Shown here in pieces: positions 1-11,023 of a stretch of 64,000 nt of DNA. This DNA is from Macrotis lagotis. Its lineage: Eukaryota > Chordata > Mammalia > Peramelemorphia > Peramelidae. The stretch is taken from contig NC_133660.1 of NCBI RefSeq assembly GCF_037893015.1, positions 282,349,067-282,413,066 on the forward strand, in the 5' to 3' direction. A program made the translations under genes and the position numbers. The notes under the pieces are model-generated. The model saw only the letters and a list, made by a program, of their open reading frames with translations, made no database searches and was not told where the DNA came from. Numbering within the stretch: the stretch's first letter is position 1; the number at the start of each line of letters is the position of its first letter.

Positions 1-252
1 CATGGTCATCTGGGGCAACACTATGCACAGAGCACTGGACCTGGACAGGTTGAGGGGGCAAAATTTTAAAGAATAAATGTTAAAAAAAAATTATATGCAA
101 TTGAGAATATTTAACAAAATTAAAATATATTAAAAAGGAAAAAATATTTGTTTCCTTTACTTTCCCCTAATTTTGCTCATAAAATGATTCAATTGCTTCT
201 CCTTTTCCAGATATGCTTAAACTTATTCAGTGCTTTTAAAAACCTGTGTTGT

Positions 253-317
253 GTGGCCTTGGGCAAGCCACTTAACCCAATTTGCCTTGCAAAAACCTAA
301 AAAAAAAAAACAAACCC
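253..317 (+). mobile_element. SINE, 5'-truncated (3' tail only)
   Basis: Only the tail GTGGCCTTGGGCAAGCCACT to the A-rich end is present. It is flanked by target-site duplications AAAAACCTGTGTTGT at 238-252 and 318-332, so the truncation happened at insertion. Confidence 0.85.
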
Positions 318-344
318 AAAAACCTGTGTTGTAAAATAGACAAT

Positions 345-1290
345 TTTGATTATATAAAATTAAAAAGGGTTTGCACAAACAAAACCATGCACCAAAATTA
401 AAACAAAAAACTGAAGGGAACAATTTAGAACAAGTATCACTGATAAAAGCCTCATTTCTCAAACATATAGAGAATTGAGTCAAATTTACAAAAATACAAG
501 TCATTCCCCAATTGATAAATGGTCAAAGGATATGAACAGGCAGTTTCCAGACAAATCAAAGCTACAGTCATATGAAAAAAATACTCTAAATCACTATTAG
601 AGAAATGCACATTAAAACAACTCTGGGGGGCAGCTAGGTGGCACAGTGGATAGAGCCCTGGCCCTGGAGTGAGGAGGACCTAAGTTCAAATCCAGCCTCA
701 GACACTTCATAATTACTTAGCTGTGTGGCCTTGGGCAAGCCACCTAACCCCATTGCCTTGGAAAAAAAAATCTAAAAAAAAAAAAAACAACTCTGAGGTA
801 CCACCACACACTTATAAAAATGTCTAATATGCCAAAAAGGGAAAATGAAGAAAATGGAAAAATTGGGACATTAACGCATTGTTGGTGAAATTGTGAATTA
901 GTCCAACATTTGAAACTATGCCCAAAGGTAGAAAACTGCATACCCTTGGATCCAGCAATACCATTGCTAGTTCTATATCCCAAAAACATCCAATGGAAGG
1001 AAGGGAGGAAGACCTATTTGTATCTATATATATATATATATATATATAGCTACTCTTTTTGTGGTGGCTAAGAATTAGACATCCAGGGTTTATCCATCAT
1101 TAGGGGAATGGCTAAGTTATAGTGCATGATTCTACTGGAATATTATAGTGCTACAAGAAAAAACAAGCAGGATGATGTCAGAAAAACCTGGAAAGACTTA
1201 CATGAACTGATGCAGAGTTCAGCAATCCAAAAGGCAGCTCTACATATGGACATCACCAAATGATTAATATAGAAATCAGATTGTGTGCTT
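345..1290 (+). mobile_element. L1 LINE fragment A (3' end of ORF2 and beyond)
   Basis: This is the marsupial form of the L1 ORF2 3' region. Markers are the segment around 345-375 (TTTTGCACAAAC-like), TCATTCCCCAATTGATAAATGG (502), the block after GTACCACC (800), CTTGGATCCAGCAATACCA (945) and GAATATTATAGTGCTACAAG (1137). It is interrupted by a SINE at 626-783. A (TA)n run sits at 1024-1049. Coding capacity is lost. Confidence 0.8.
626..783 (+). mobile_element. tRNA-derived SINE inserted in L1 A
   Basis: Full length, with A-box-like and B-box (GTTCAAATCC) sequences and an A-rich tail. Target-site duplications AAAACAACTCTG lie at 614-625 and 784-795, splitting the L1 exactly. Confidence 0.92.
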
Positions 1291-1553
1291 TGCAGTCAAA
1301 GGCGGAGAAGCTCTCTATACAGTCAGTTAAATAAAATTACACCTGGAGTTGACTATGGCCCAAATCATGAGTTTCTTATCACAAAACTCAGACAAATTAA
1401 AGAAAGCCAGGACAACCACCAGATCATATAGGTATGACCTAAATAATATCCCATGACTATCAAGTGGAGGTGATGAATAGATTCAAGGAATTAGATCTGA
1501 TAAAGTACCTAAATGATGGGCAGAGGTTCACAATGTTGTTTAGAAAGCAATAA

Positions 1554-1708
1554 CAAGGGACAGCTAGGTGACGCAGTGGATGGAGCACCAGCCCTGGAAT
1601 CAGGAAGACCTGAGCTCAAATATGATCTCAGACACTTAATACTTACTTAGCCATGTGACCTTGGGCAAGTCACTTAACCCTACTGCCTTGCAAAAATTAA
1701 AAAAAAAA
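1554..1708 (+). mobile_element. SINE inserted in the RTE LINE
   Basis: Full-length copy flanked by near-identical GAAAGCAATAA (1543-1553) and GAAAGCAGTAA (1710-1720). Confidence 0.88.
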
Positions 1709-2109
1709 TGAAAGCAGTAATAAAAAACATTCCAAAGAAAAAGAAGAGCAAGATAGCAAAATTATGGTCTGATGAGACTTTACAAATAATTGAGGAAAGA
1801 AGGAAAGCAAAATGTAAATAATAAAGAGAAAGCTATACCCAACTAAATACAAAATTTCAGAGAATAGCAAGGAGAAATAAAATGGTTTTCTTAATGGAGC
1901 AAGGCAAAGAAGTAGAAGAAAGAAACAGAATGGAAAAAACAAGAGATCCCTTCCAAAGGAAAGTTTCATGCAAAAATGGACATGATAGAAGAAAATAGGT
2001 AGGGATTTAACAGAAGCAGAAAGATCTCCCCATCACTGATAATGATAGTGTGGTTACTAATCTGACATCTTGGAGAATGATGTCAAATGGACCTTAAGAA
2101 GTATTGCTA

Positions 2110-2498
2110 ACCTTACTGTTGTTTGTCCTTCATTCTCAAGGAGGACCATGACATCAGGGAGGTGATACCATGACAAGCTCCTGAATTGGATTTGGGTGAG
2201 GGGACTAAATCACTAGACTCACTTTCTCTCCCGGAGCCATCTGGATCCAGTGGCCAGATAGGAATCATGTTGACTGGAGATGGCTCTGGATGCAAGGCAA
2301 TCAGTGTTAAGGGATTGTTTTAATTAAAGAAGATATTTAAATATAAAATATATTCAAAATCATTGTCGACCAATTTCTGAAAATGACTTACCCAGGGTAA
2401 TACAGTGAGTAAGTGTTAAATATCTGAGGCCAATTTGAACCCAAGTCCTCCTGACTCCAGGGCTGGTGCTCTATCTACTGTACCACCTAACTGCCCCA
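2110..2498 (-). mobile_element. Long-bodied tRNA-derived SINE with an internal insertion
   Basis: Read on the minus strand, a tRNA-like head (2386-2498) is followed after an AT-rich intruder (about 2309-2385) by a body containing CCAGATGGCTCCGGGAGAGA and ending near CGAATGAAGGACAAAC-like sequence. The same body occurs at 16214-16385, 16976-17034 and 48000-48192. It interrupts the RTE reading frame between the segments ending 2109 and starting 2499. Family name not assigned. Confidence 0.7.
2309..2385 (+). repeat. AT-rich short dispersed unit, copy 1
   Basis: TTTTAATTAAAGAAGATATT to CATTGTCGACCAATTTCTG. A near match lies at 4050-4125. Here it sits inside the long-bodied SINE. Confidence 0.6.
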
Positions 2499-2582
2499 GC
2501 TAATAATAAAGCTAGTAAAAATAATGGAATTTCAGCTGAGCTATTCAAACTCCTAAAAGATCCTGTTAAAATACTTCACTCA

Positions 2583-2733
2583 AGGGGCAAGCTAGGTGGT
2601 GCAGTGCATAGTGCATCAGCTTTGGAGTCAAGAAAACCGTTCAAATACGGCCTCGGATATTTAGTAATTACTTAGCTGTGTGACCTTGGACAAGTCACTT
2701 AACCCCATTGCTTTGCAAAAAACAAAAAAAACC
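2583..2733 (+). mobile_element. SINE inserted in the RTE LINE
   Basis: Diverged full-length copy with target-site duplications TACTTCACTCA at 2572-2582 and 2734-2744. Confidence 0.88.
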
Positions 2734-4049
2734 TACTTCACTCAGTATGCTAGCACATTTGGAAAACTCAACAGTGGCCATTTAAAAACTGGATTTGAAA
2801 AGATCAGTTTAAGTCCCAGTTGTAAAGAAGGGCATTGCCAAAGAATGTTCAAAGTGCCAATCGATTATATTCAATTCACATACCAGCAAGGTTATGCTTA
2901 AGATTCTGTAAGCTAGGTTATAGCAGTAGGAGAACAAGAACCAGAACAGTCTGGTTTTTGAAGAGACAGAGGAAGTAGAGACTAAATTGCCAACATTGGC
3001 TGGATTATGGAGAAAGCAAGAGTGTTCCAGAAAAACCATCTACTTCTGCTTCATTGACTACACTAAAGCCTTTGATTGTGTGGATCACAACAAAATCTGG
3101 CAAGTTCTCAAAGAGATGGGAGTGCCAGGTCATCTTACTATTTCCTGAGGAGTAGGCCAAGAAGCAACAGTTAGAACCTAACATGGACTAACTGATTGGT
3201 TTAAGATTGAAAAAGGAGTATGACAAGGCTGTATATTGTCACTTTGTTTAAATTATGTGCAGAGTACATCATGTGAAATGCCAGGCTGGATGAATCAAAA
3301 GCCAGAATTAAAGTTACAGGAGAAATATCAAAAAATCTCACATCAGATGATACCTCTCTGAAGGCAGAAAGTGAAGAGGAAATAAGAAACCCCCTTGTTG
3401 AGAATGAGAGAGAAGGTAAAAGCTGACTTGAAGTTTAATATGAAAAAAATAAGATCTTGGCAGGTAGTTCCATCATTTCCTGGCAAATAGAGGCAAAAGA
3501 AATGGAAACAATGTCAGATTTTGTATTCTTAGGCTCAAAGATCCTTGTAGACAGAGATTGCAGGCAGAAAACTAAAGGATGTTCGCTTCTTAAAAGGAAA
3601 GCTAGGGCAAACCTGGATAGCATATTAAAAAGCAGAGACATCACCTTGCCGACAAAGGTTTTTTTCATCTAAACATAGTATAACTGTGAGAGTTGAGCTC
3701 TAAGGAAAGCTGATACTTTTAAATTGTTGGAGAAGATTTTTGAGAGTCCCTTCAACTGGAAGGAGATCAAATCAGTCAATGTTTTAAGAAATAAATTCAG
3801 ACTATTGCCTGAAAGGTCAATTAATGAAGCTGAAGCTTAAATATTTTGGCCACATACTGAGAAGATGGGACTCACTGGAAAAGCCCCTGATGTTGGGAAA
3901 GACTAAAAGCAAAAGGAAAAAGGGATGGCAGAGGGATGAAATGGACTGAGTATTATGGAAACAATGAACTTAGTTTATTTTCCCTTTATTTTTTTAAGAT
4001 TACAAAATTCCTTTACTATTTTCAAGTGTTAAATGATTCAAAAATGTGG

Positions 4050-4125
4050 GATTTTTTAATTAAAGGAGATATTAAAATTTTAAAAATAAAACATTAAAAA
4101 TCATTGTTGATCAATTTCTGAAAAC
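4050..4125 (+). repeat. AT-rich short dispersed unit, copy 2
   Basis: TTTTTAATTAAAGGAGATATT to CATTGTTGATCAATTTCTG (shortened here), matching 2309-2385 with small gaps. It lies about 90 bp after the RTE LINE. Confidence 0.6.
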
Positions 4126-4129
4126 CAAC

Positions 4130-4830
4130 GGATGTCATGCTTACGATCTTTCACCGTCTGAAAAAAACTATTAAAAATGTGTACCCATTACTACATTCTG
4201 GTAAGCACACTCATTTTGTTTCTGACGTATTCTGAAATGCAATATTGTACTCCTTTTCCAAAAAGAAAACATAATTTGTCCAGAGGAAGGTCTCACTGTG
4301 TTTTGTTACCAAGAGTGTTTCTAGAGAATTTGTGTGTTGGCAATTATTTGTATCATTTTAGATCCTACAGCTTAATGTTAGATGCTCCTTCCTTAATTCT
4401 TCTCTCTATTGTGTAGAGAGTAAACCAAGTCAAACGTAGAAAGTTGAGAGCAATCAATCCCAGCATTAGCAGAATCATCTCCTTTTGTCCATTCAACCAA
4501 GAAAATTCCTATTCCCGTGACTGTACTGGATCTCCTATTTATCCATCCACCTGATTAATCCATTCGTACTTTCTCCTCTAGCATCCCAGTGCTCTGTGGT
4601 GCCTAGGGCCGAAGGGATAGCGTTACCATGTCTCTTTTCTGATTGCAACTCTGGACTCTCTTCCATGGAATGCTGCCCTCCTCTCTCTCCTTCCATGCCC
4701 CGTTCATGTATTGAGTGAGACTTAAAGAGGACAGTGTAGATCCGTGGACAGCTAGGCCATGTCCTTAGCTGAATCCACAGTGGACGACACTAATCTTTCA
4801 GAGACAATAACCACCAATGAAGAACTTCAC

Positions 4831-4835
<5 letters not shown>
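4130..4835. other. Unique-looking AT-rich sequence, no gene seen
   Basis: No open frame of note and no repeat I recognise. A (TC)n run follows at 4838-4863, and 4870-5120 is likewise featureless. Confidence 0.5.
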
Positions 4836-4862
<27 letters not shown>

Positions 4863-5124
4863 GTTCTCTCTAACCCTGCTTTTACTCTAAACTTGTGTTT
4901 CGTTCCTCAAGTCTGCTTATAGTTTGCTTTAATTTCTGTCCTTGGAAGCATTTTAGGTGATGCCTATCTGCATGTTATTGGTGGGTTGTGAAGGGAAAGA
5001 TGAAGGATGCCAGTGACTAGCTGAAAATGCTTAGAATTTCAGCAAAGAGTAGGGTTTCTCCTGATTAGAAGTTCCAGAGCTCTATGTGTAATAGGATCTT
5101 GCTGAATGGTAATGATTTATATTG

Positions 5125-5312
5125 AGGAAAGAGAAGAGGAAGGGGGGGGGGGAGGAGAGGGAAGAGAAAAGAAAGGAGAAAAGGGTAGGGATGAGAGAAG
5201 AGAAGGGAAAAAGGATGATGGGAGAGGAGATGAGGGAAGGGGAGGGGAAGGGAGGGCAGGGAGGGGAGAAAGAACAGAGGAAAGGAGAGAGAAGGAGAGG
5301 AGAGCAGAGGAG
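5125..5312 (+). repeat. Polypurine (GA/GGA) tract
   Basis: Almost 190 bp are purine-only on the plus strand, with mixed GGAGA, GGGAA and GAGAA words and a 10-G run. Such mirror-like tracts can form triplex DNA. The open frames across it reflect the lack of T, not coding. Confidence 0.9.
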
Positions 5313-5761
5313 ACTTTTAAGTGTATGAGATCCATTTACCTCTAGGCTAAAGAGATAGCTGTTGTTTTAACTAGTCTGGAATCAGCAGATTCAAACCTCC
5401 AATCAGAATCGCCAACATAGAGGATGGGACCCAAGGGAAAGTCCCATCTCTTGACTATCAAGGAGGAGAAAGAAATAATTAGGAAGGCATCAGCTGGCTC
5501 CCCTTTCCTGTTGGGAGGGAGGAGTAGAGGGTCCAGGCAAACTTGCTCCACAGTGACCTCTGCTGTTTACACTTATTTACAAAAATCAGAAGCCATAGGG
5601 ATGCTGTGGCAAAAGAAGAAAAAAGCCCAGTTTTCAAGGATTCTCAACGACTCACTGTTGCAGAAACTCATCTTTTTGGACTAAAATTCTCCTGGGTTCT
5701 TTTGTGTGACTGCAAAGTTTAATAATCTGAAGACAAATTTCCATTACAAGCAGCCCAAAGG

Positions 5762-5860
5762 TTTTTAAGCACCTGTTGTGTGTGCTAAGGTATTTGAACC
5801 ATGCACTGGGAATACAAATACAAAAGTGAGACAATTTCTGCCCTCAAGGAGGATATATAT
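5762..5860 (-). mobile_element. L2-type LINE 3' fragment
   Basis: On the plus strand it reads as antisense L2 3' sequence: AGCACCTGTTGTGTGTGC, then GGGAATACAAATACAAA and CTGCCCTCAAGGAGG. The sequence between the polypurine tract and this fragment (5315-5760) shows nothing recognisable. Confidence 0.55.
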
Positions 5861-6260
5861 ATACCTACTACCAGTGTGGTGCACAAAAATAGAATAGCAA
5901 ATAAATTTGAGGCAATAAAACTGTTAAATACTTTAAAAAAACATTCTGATCAAACAAGTAGCCCAAAGGTCAATGGAAATGTTCAGGGTGTGTATAAAGA
6001 GCAGGCTGGGGTATCTTTCCTAGGAGTTGCCTCCATCAAAGTGGAATCCTAGCACAGACAAAGAGGAGAAAAAATTATTTCCTTTTGTAGATAGTACAAA
6101 TGATGTGCTTGTTGTAGCCTAGAAAGTTAAGTAAAAATTAATTGAAATAACTTCAAGTTGGATAGAAAATAAACCCATATAAATCAAGATTATTCTTGAA
6201 CAAAACCAACAAAACTCTTCAAGAAGTGCTGGAAAAAAATCTATCAAAAACAACTACAGA

Positions 6261-6417
6261 GGGGTGGCTAGGTGGCATAGTGGATAAAACACCGGCCCTG
6301 GAGTCAGGAGTACCTAGGTTCAAATCTGATCTCAGACACTTAATAATGACCTAGCTGTGTGGCCTTGGGCCAGCTACTTAACCCCATTTGCCTTGCAAAA
6401 ACCTAAAAAAAAAAAAA
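6261..6417 (+). mobile_element. SINE, first of an adjacent pair
   Basis: Full length. The target duplicate AACTACAGA occurs before it (6252-6260), between it and the next SINE (6418-6426), and again after the second SINE (near 6602). Confidence 0.9.
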
Positions 6418-6428
6418 AACTACAGAAG

Positions 6429-6600
6429 AGGTGGCTAGGTGGTGCAGTGGATAGAGCACTGGCCCCGGAATCAGGAGTACCTGGGTTCAAATCCAATCTC
6501 AGGCACTTAATAGTTACCTAGCTGTGTGGCCTTGGGCAAGCCATTTAACCCCATTGCCTTGCAAAAACTAAACCTAAAAATGAATGAATGAATAAAATAA
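6429..6600 (+). mobile_element. SINE, second of an adjacent pair
   Basis: Full length with a tail of AATGAATGAATGAATA type. It shares its target duplicate AACTACAGAAG with the preceding copy (6418-6428 and 6602-6612). Confidence 0.9.
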
Positions 6601-7029
6601 AAACTACAGAAGCTATAAAATATTTTGTATCTGCCAAGATTCACTCAAGGAATAATATTAATGTGACTATGAAATGCTCTTTTCAGAAATAAAAACAAAC
6701 TTAAGCATGAATTGTTCTGAGTAGATTTATGTAATATACTATAATAAATATAATAATATGATAAGCCAATAGAATACAAATGACAATACTATTATTTCAC
6801 TGAATTAATTTAGCAATCAAATTACCAAAGGGATGTTCTTTAAAGCTGGAAAAAATAATCAAAATCATGTAAAGGAAGAAAAGGTCAAGTATCTCAAGGG
6901 TAATTATGAAAAAAACTGGGAAGGATTTCTATTAGTAGCAGTAATCAAATTGTACTATGAAGTAGAAATCATTAATATAATGTGGTGCTAGTTAAATAAA
7001 ATAGATAGATCAAGGGAATGCATTAAATA

Positions 7030-7262
7030 TACAATCAGGTGGCAAAGTTGAAAGAATGTTAGGACATTAGGAGTTAGGAGGACTGGAGTTCAAATCCAGA
7101 CTTGGACTCTTACTAGCTGTGTCACCCCAAGCAAATTGTTTAATCCCTAATTTTCTCATCTGTAAAATGGAAATGATAATAGTATTTACCTCCCAGGTTG
7201 GTGTGAGGTTTAAACTAATATTTTTTAAGCCTTTTGCAAACCTAAACATGACATATAAATGT
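7030..7262 (+). mobile_element. CORE-SINE (MIR/MON1-like)
   Basis: It contains the conserved core: GTTCAAATCCAGACTTGG, TACTAGCTGTGTCACC, CTCATCTGTAAAATGGAAATG and a tail ending TATAAATGTCAGTGGGC. Part of it recurs in inverted form at 8795-8995. Confidence 0.8.
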
Positions 7263-7379
7263 CAGTGGGCTATACAAATAATGTACAGAAGTCAACTAAC
7301 ATAGTAGCAGTTGTCTTCAAAGACACTAGAGAGGAAAGGACTCACTATTTGACAAAAACAGCTAAGAAAACTGAAGAGT
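7066..7379 (+). repeat. Inverted duplication, left arm
   Basis: It matches the reverse complement of 8795-8995, except that about 112 bp in the middle (about 7126-7238) are missing from the other arm. The match runs across the junction between the CORE-SINE and L1 sequence. Confidence 0.85.
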
Positions 7380-7831
7380 TTTCAAGAAGAAATTAGGTTT
7401 AGACCCACACTTTGTACATCTACTGAACTAAGCTTCAAATGGGCTACATGCTGGAGATAAAAAAGTCACATGATAAAAAAAAATTAGAGGAGCAAGAAAG
7501 AAATTATCTTTGTTTCTCTACATAGGAGAAGAGTTCATGACTAATAAGATAAACTGTATTGTCACACAAGATAAAATGAAGAGTTTTGATTATGAAAATT
7601 TTAAAGTTTTTGCATAAACCTATTTAATGTAATAAAAATTAGATGGGAAAACTGAGAAAAATTTTTGGCAGCAAGTTCCTCTGATAAGTGTCCTATTTCT
7701 AAGATATAAGGAGTTGATTCAAATTTATAAAACATAGAGCTAGACATTATTAATTAAATGATCAGAGAATATGAATAGGCAGTTTTCAAAGGAAGAAATG
7801 TAACAATCATATTTTTAAATGCTCTAAATTA

Positions 7832-7986
7832 ATTTTTTTTTAGGTTTTTGCAAGGCAATGGGGTTAAGTAGGTTGCCCAAGGCCACACAGCTAGATAATT
7901 ATTAAGTGTCTGAGGCCAGATTTGAACTCAGGTACTCCTGACTCCAGGGACAGTGCTCTCTATTCACTGCACCACCTAGCCACCCC
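7832..7986 (-). mobile_element. SINE, reverse orientation, in L1 C
   Basis: Full length with target-site duplications AATGCTCTAAATTA at 7818-7831 and 7987-8000. Confidence 0.92.
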
Positions 7987-8726
7987 AATGCTCTAAATTA
8001 CTAATAATTCAAAAAAAAAGCAAATTCAGGCATCCTGAGGTTTTACCTTACACCCCTAGGATAGGCAAAGATGAAAACAAGGAAACTGACGAGTATTGGA
8101 GTGACAATGTACTCTTGGTGGAGGTGTGAATGGTCCAGTGATTCTGGAAGAGAATTTAGAGATCTGCCCCAAAAGAATGTAAAATGTGCCCACACTATAC
8201 TGCTAATAGGCCTAGATCCTTAAAGAATAAAGAAAGTTGACAAGATGTTTTTTAAAAGTGTAAAAAAAGTTATAGCAACTCTTTATGAGGTAGCCAAAAA
8301 TTAGAAATTAAGGGGGCATCTTCCTATTAGGGAATACTAGTCAAATTGTCTTAAATGATTGTAATGAAATATTATTGTGCGATAAGAAGTGATAAAGGGA
8401 AATGGTTCAGAGAAAACTGGATGACTAAACTGAGCAAAACTAGGGGAACTAGTTATACAGTGATAAAAACATAAAACATACCAGTTTCGAAAGAATTCAG
8501 AACTCTGAACTGTACAATAAGTTACAAGTCCAAAGGAATGAAGATGAATACTCCACTCACCTCCTTACCAAAAGATGATGAACTAAAGCACAGAAGAGCA
8601 TAGATTTTCAGACATGGCGAAAATGTGAATTTCGTATGTCAGACTATGTAGCTATTTATTGATGGCCTTATTTTTCTGAGTTTTAAAAACTTTTGCTCAG
8701 AAGGGAAAGAGGGAGGCATAGATTAG

Positions 8727-8764
<38 letters not shown>

Positions 8765-8794
8765 TTCACAGGATATAAAATGAATAATTTTGGC

Positions 8795-8995
8795 ACTCTT
8801 CAGTTTTCTTAGCTATTTTTATCAAACAGTGAGTCCTTCCCTCTGTAGCAAGTGTCTTTGAAGACCACTGCTACTATGTTAGTTGGCTTCTGTATATCAA
8901 TTATATAGCCAGCTAACATTTATATGGCATGTTCAGGTGACACAGCTAGTAAGAGTCCAAGTCTGGATTTGAACTCCAGTCTTCCTAATGCCTAA
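8795..8995 (-). repeat. Inverted duplication, right arm
   Basis: About 200 bp, roughly 88-90% identical by eye to the left arm in inverted orientation. It includes the L1 piece CTTCAGTTTTCTTAGCT, the unit GTGTCTTTGAAGAC and the CORE-SINE piece GTCTGGATTTGAACTCCAGT. Confidence 0.85.
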
Positions 8996-9712
8996 TAATT
9001 TTGCACAGATAAAACTAATGCAGTTAAAATTGGCAGAAAAGCAGGACACTGGGAGAAATTTTTTGTATTGAGTTTCTCTGATAAGGTCTCATTTCTGAAA
9101 TATATAGAGACCTGAGCCAAATTTATGCGAGTCATTTACAATTGATAAATAGTTAAGGGATATGAACAGAGGAAGAAACTTGGTTTTCAGAGGAAGAAAT
9201 AAAAGTTATCAATATGAAAAATATTTTAATCAAAAATTAGGGAAATAAAAATTAAAACAATTCCAAGATACTATCTCACACCTATCATTTTATCTAAGAT
9301 AACAGAAAAGGAAAATGACAAATGCTGGAAGAAATATGGAAATACAGAATGTATAAAAATATATATATATAGTTTACATACATGATATTTATGTATATAC
9401 ACAGACACATGTTAATGGTACAGTAAGCTGATCTAAGCACTCTGGAGAACAATTTGAAACCAAAACTTTAAACTCTAGCCCTCCAAACTATAAAATCTGT
9501 ATCCCTTTGATCCATTACTAGTGCTATACGCCAAGGAGGTTTTTGAAAAAAGGAAAGAAAAGACTCCCTCCACAACCAAAAATACTGATAGTAGCTCTTT
9601 TTGTGATGACAAAGAATTGGAAATTGACAGAATAACCATCAATTGGGGAAATAACTAAAACAAGTTTTGATACATGAATGTGATGGAACATTAGAGTACT
9701 ACAAGAAATGAT

Positions 9713-9860
9713 GGGGGGCGGCTAGGTGGCACAGTAGATAGAGCACTGGCCCTGGAGTCAGGAGGACCTGAGTTCAAATCTGACCTTAGACACTTAATAA
9801 TTACTTATCTGTGTGACCTTGGGCAAGTCACTTAACCCCACTACCTTTGCAAAAAAAAAC
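9713..9860 (+). mobile_element. SINE in L1 D
   Basis: Full-length copy close to the family consensus, with tail CAAAAAAAAACCCAACTAAA. Confidence 0.88.
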
Positions 9861-9936
9861 CCAACTAAAAATAAAAAGGTATCCACTTCACAGAGGGAAC
9901 TGATGAACTCTTTAGTGAAGACTAAAGAAATGATGA

Positions 9937-10093
9937 GGGGCAGCTAGGTGGCATAGTGGATGAAGCCCCAGCCTTGGAGTCAAGAGTACCTGGGTTCAAA
10001 TCCAGTCTCAGACACTTTAATAATTACCTAGCTGTGTGGCCTTGGGCAAGCCACTTAACCCCATTTGCATTGCAAAAACCTAAAAAAGAAAAA
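9937..10093 (+). mobile_element. SINE in L1 D
   Basis: Full length, with target-site duplications AAAGAAATGATGA at 9924-9936 and 10094-10106. Confidence 0.92.
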
Positions 10094-10513
10094 AAAGAAA
10101 TGATGAAGGAGATGATTTCAGGAAAATGTAGAAAGACATATATGAACTAAAGCAGGGTGAGGAGATCAGAACCAGGAGAACAATATACATAATACAGTAG
10201 TTCTGTAAAGATAATCAACTATGAAAGACTTAGTTATTCTGATCACAATGATCCACCACAATTCCAAAGGATGAAGAAACATGTCATCCACCTTCAGATA
10301 GGGAACCAATGAACTCAGAGCATAATTTGAAGCATATTTTTTCGCTTACTTTTTCTTGTCCCTTCTCTCTTCCAAAACATGGCTAATGCATAAATATGTA
10401 TTGAATGACTTCATACCTATGGTTGATAATGTGATTCTTGCCTTCTCAAAGGGTTGAGGAGGATGAGAATTTAGAGCTGAAAATAAAAATCAAATTAAAC
10501 TTTAAAAAAAAGA

Positions 10514-11011
10514 GAAAAAGCAGTTAACGTTAACAATCAACAGAGAAGTAGCATCAAAGATATTTTTGAAGTATAGAGTCAGAAAAATAACCACAGACAG
10601 TTGGTGCAACACAATAGTACAACAGGGGCATAGTCACTATTGAGAGGATTTGTTATAGAAGATTTATGAGAAAACATGATGCAAAATGGCACAGAAAGGG
10701 CATTATGAGTAGGAGGGCAATGACATCTACATCCCCAGAAAGGCATACCCACATCAAAGCAATCACATAGCCAACAAACTAGCAAAACTAAGAAAAGGGG
10801 AAAATGAGTTATACTGCAGACAGGAAAGGACAAAGGAAATATACTTTAAAATAAGCTCTGTTCATCTTCCAAATCTCAATTGCTTATACAAAGGAGCTGA
10901 ATTTTAACACTGCAAAATTGTAGTTTTCATGTAGGGTATAGAATAGTTGAAAAGTTTCATCGAGCAAGGAAGGGAGGCTATTCTCTCTCTCTTACTTGGG
11001 TAAGTCCAAAG
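10514..11011. other. Unassigned intergenic sequence
   Basis: No recognisable repeat or gene; no open frame with family features. Confidence 0.45.
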
Positions 11012-11023
11012 AAAGACCTTCCC

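Larger units (their letters stand above)
1290..3960 (+). mobile_element. RTE-clade LINE (BovB-like), 5'-truncated and decayed
   Basis: It starts near the motif AGTCAAAGGCGGAGAAGC, which is close to BovB. Translated remnants follow RTE/BovB reverse transcriptase order: a RYDLNNIP-like piece (1430), PKKKKSKIAK (1735), TLQIIEERRKAKCK (1780), FQRIARRNK (1860), SAELFKLLKDPVKILHS (2535), KAFDCVDH (3065), DWFKIEKGV (3195), MSDFVFLGSKILVDRDC (3510) and LDSILKSRDITLPTKV (3612). Several stops and shifts are present. SINEs have inserted at 1554-1708, 2110-2498 and 2583-2733. The element is transcriptionally and coding-wise dead. Confidence 0.85.
6140..8790 (+). mobile_element. L1 LINE fragment C, heavily decayed
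   Basis: It follows the L1 ORF2 3' half: the TCAAATTGTACTATGAAG block (6947), ACTCACTATTTGACAAAAAC (7341), CACTTTGTACATC, the TTTGATTATG...TTTTTGCATAAAC block (7585-7618), GATAAGTGTCCTATTTCTAAG (7682) and the 3' block around 8090-8480. It is interrupted by two adjacent SINEs, a CORE-SINE at 7030-7262 and a reverse SINE at 7832-7986. A (GA)n run lies at 8728-8762. Confidence 0.7.
9001..10513 (+). mobile_element. L1 LINE fragment D (3' end)
   Basis: It starts at the TTTTGCACAGATAAAACTAA block and runs through the ORF2 end to a 3' UTR (ATGAACTCAGAGCATA, 10309) and an A-rich end near 10500. It is broken by SINEs at 9713-9860 and 9937-10093 and has an internal (TA)n near 9358. Confidence 0.78.

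Noticed and set aside
626-783. tRNA gene, from the A- and B-box-like sequences
   Set aside because: The sequence is one of about thirty SINE copies with target duplicates and A-rich tails, and no tRNA cloverleaf is kept.
5106-5345. Overlapping charged or Pro/Ser frames on both strands
   Set aside because: Produced by the polypurine tract, not coding.
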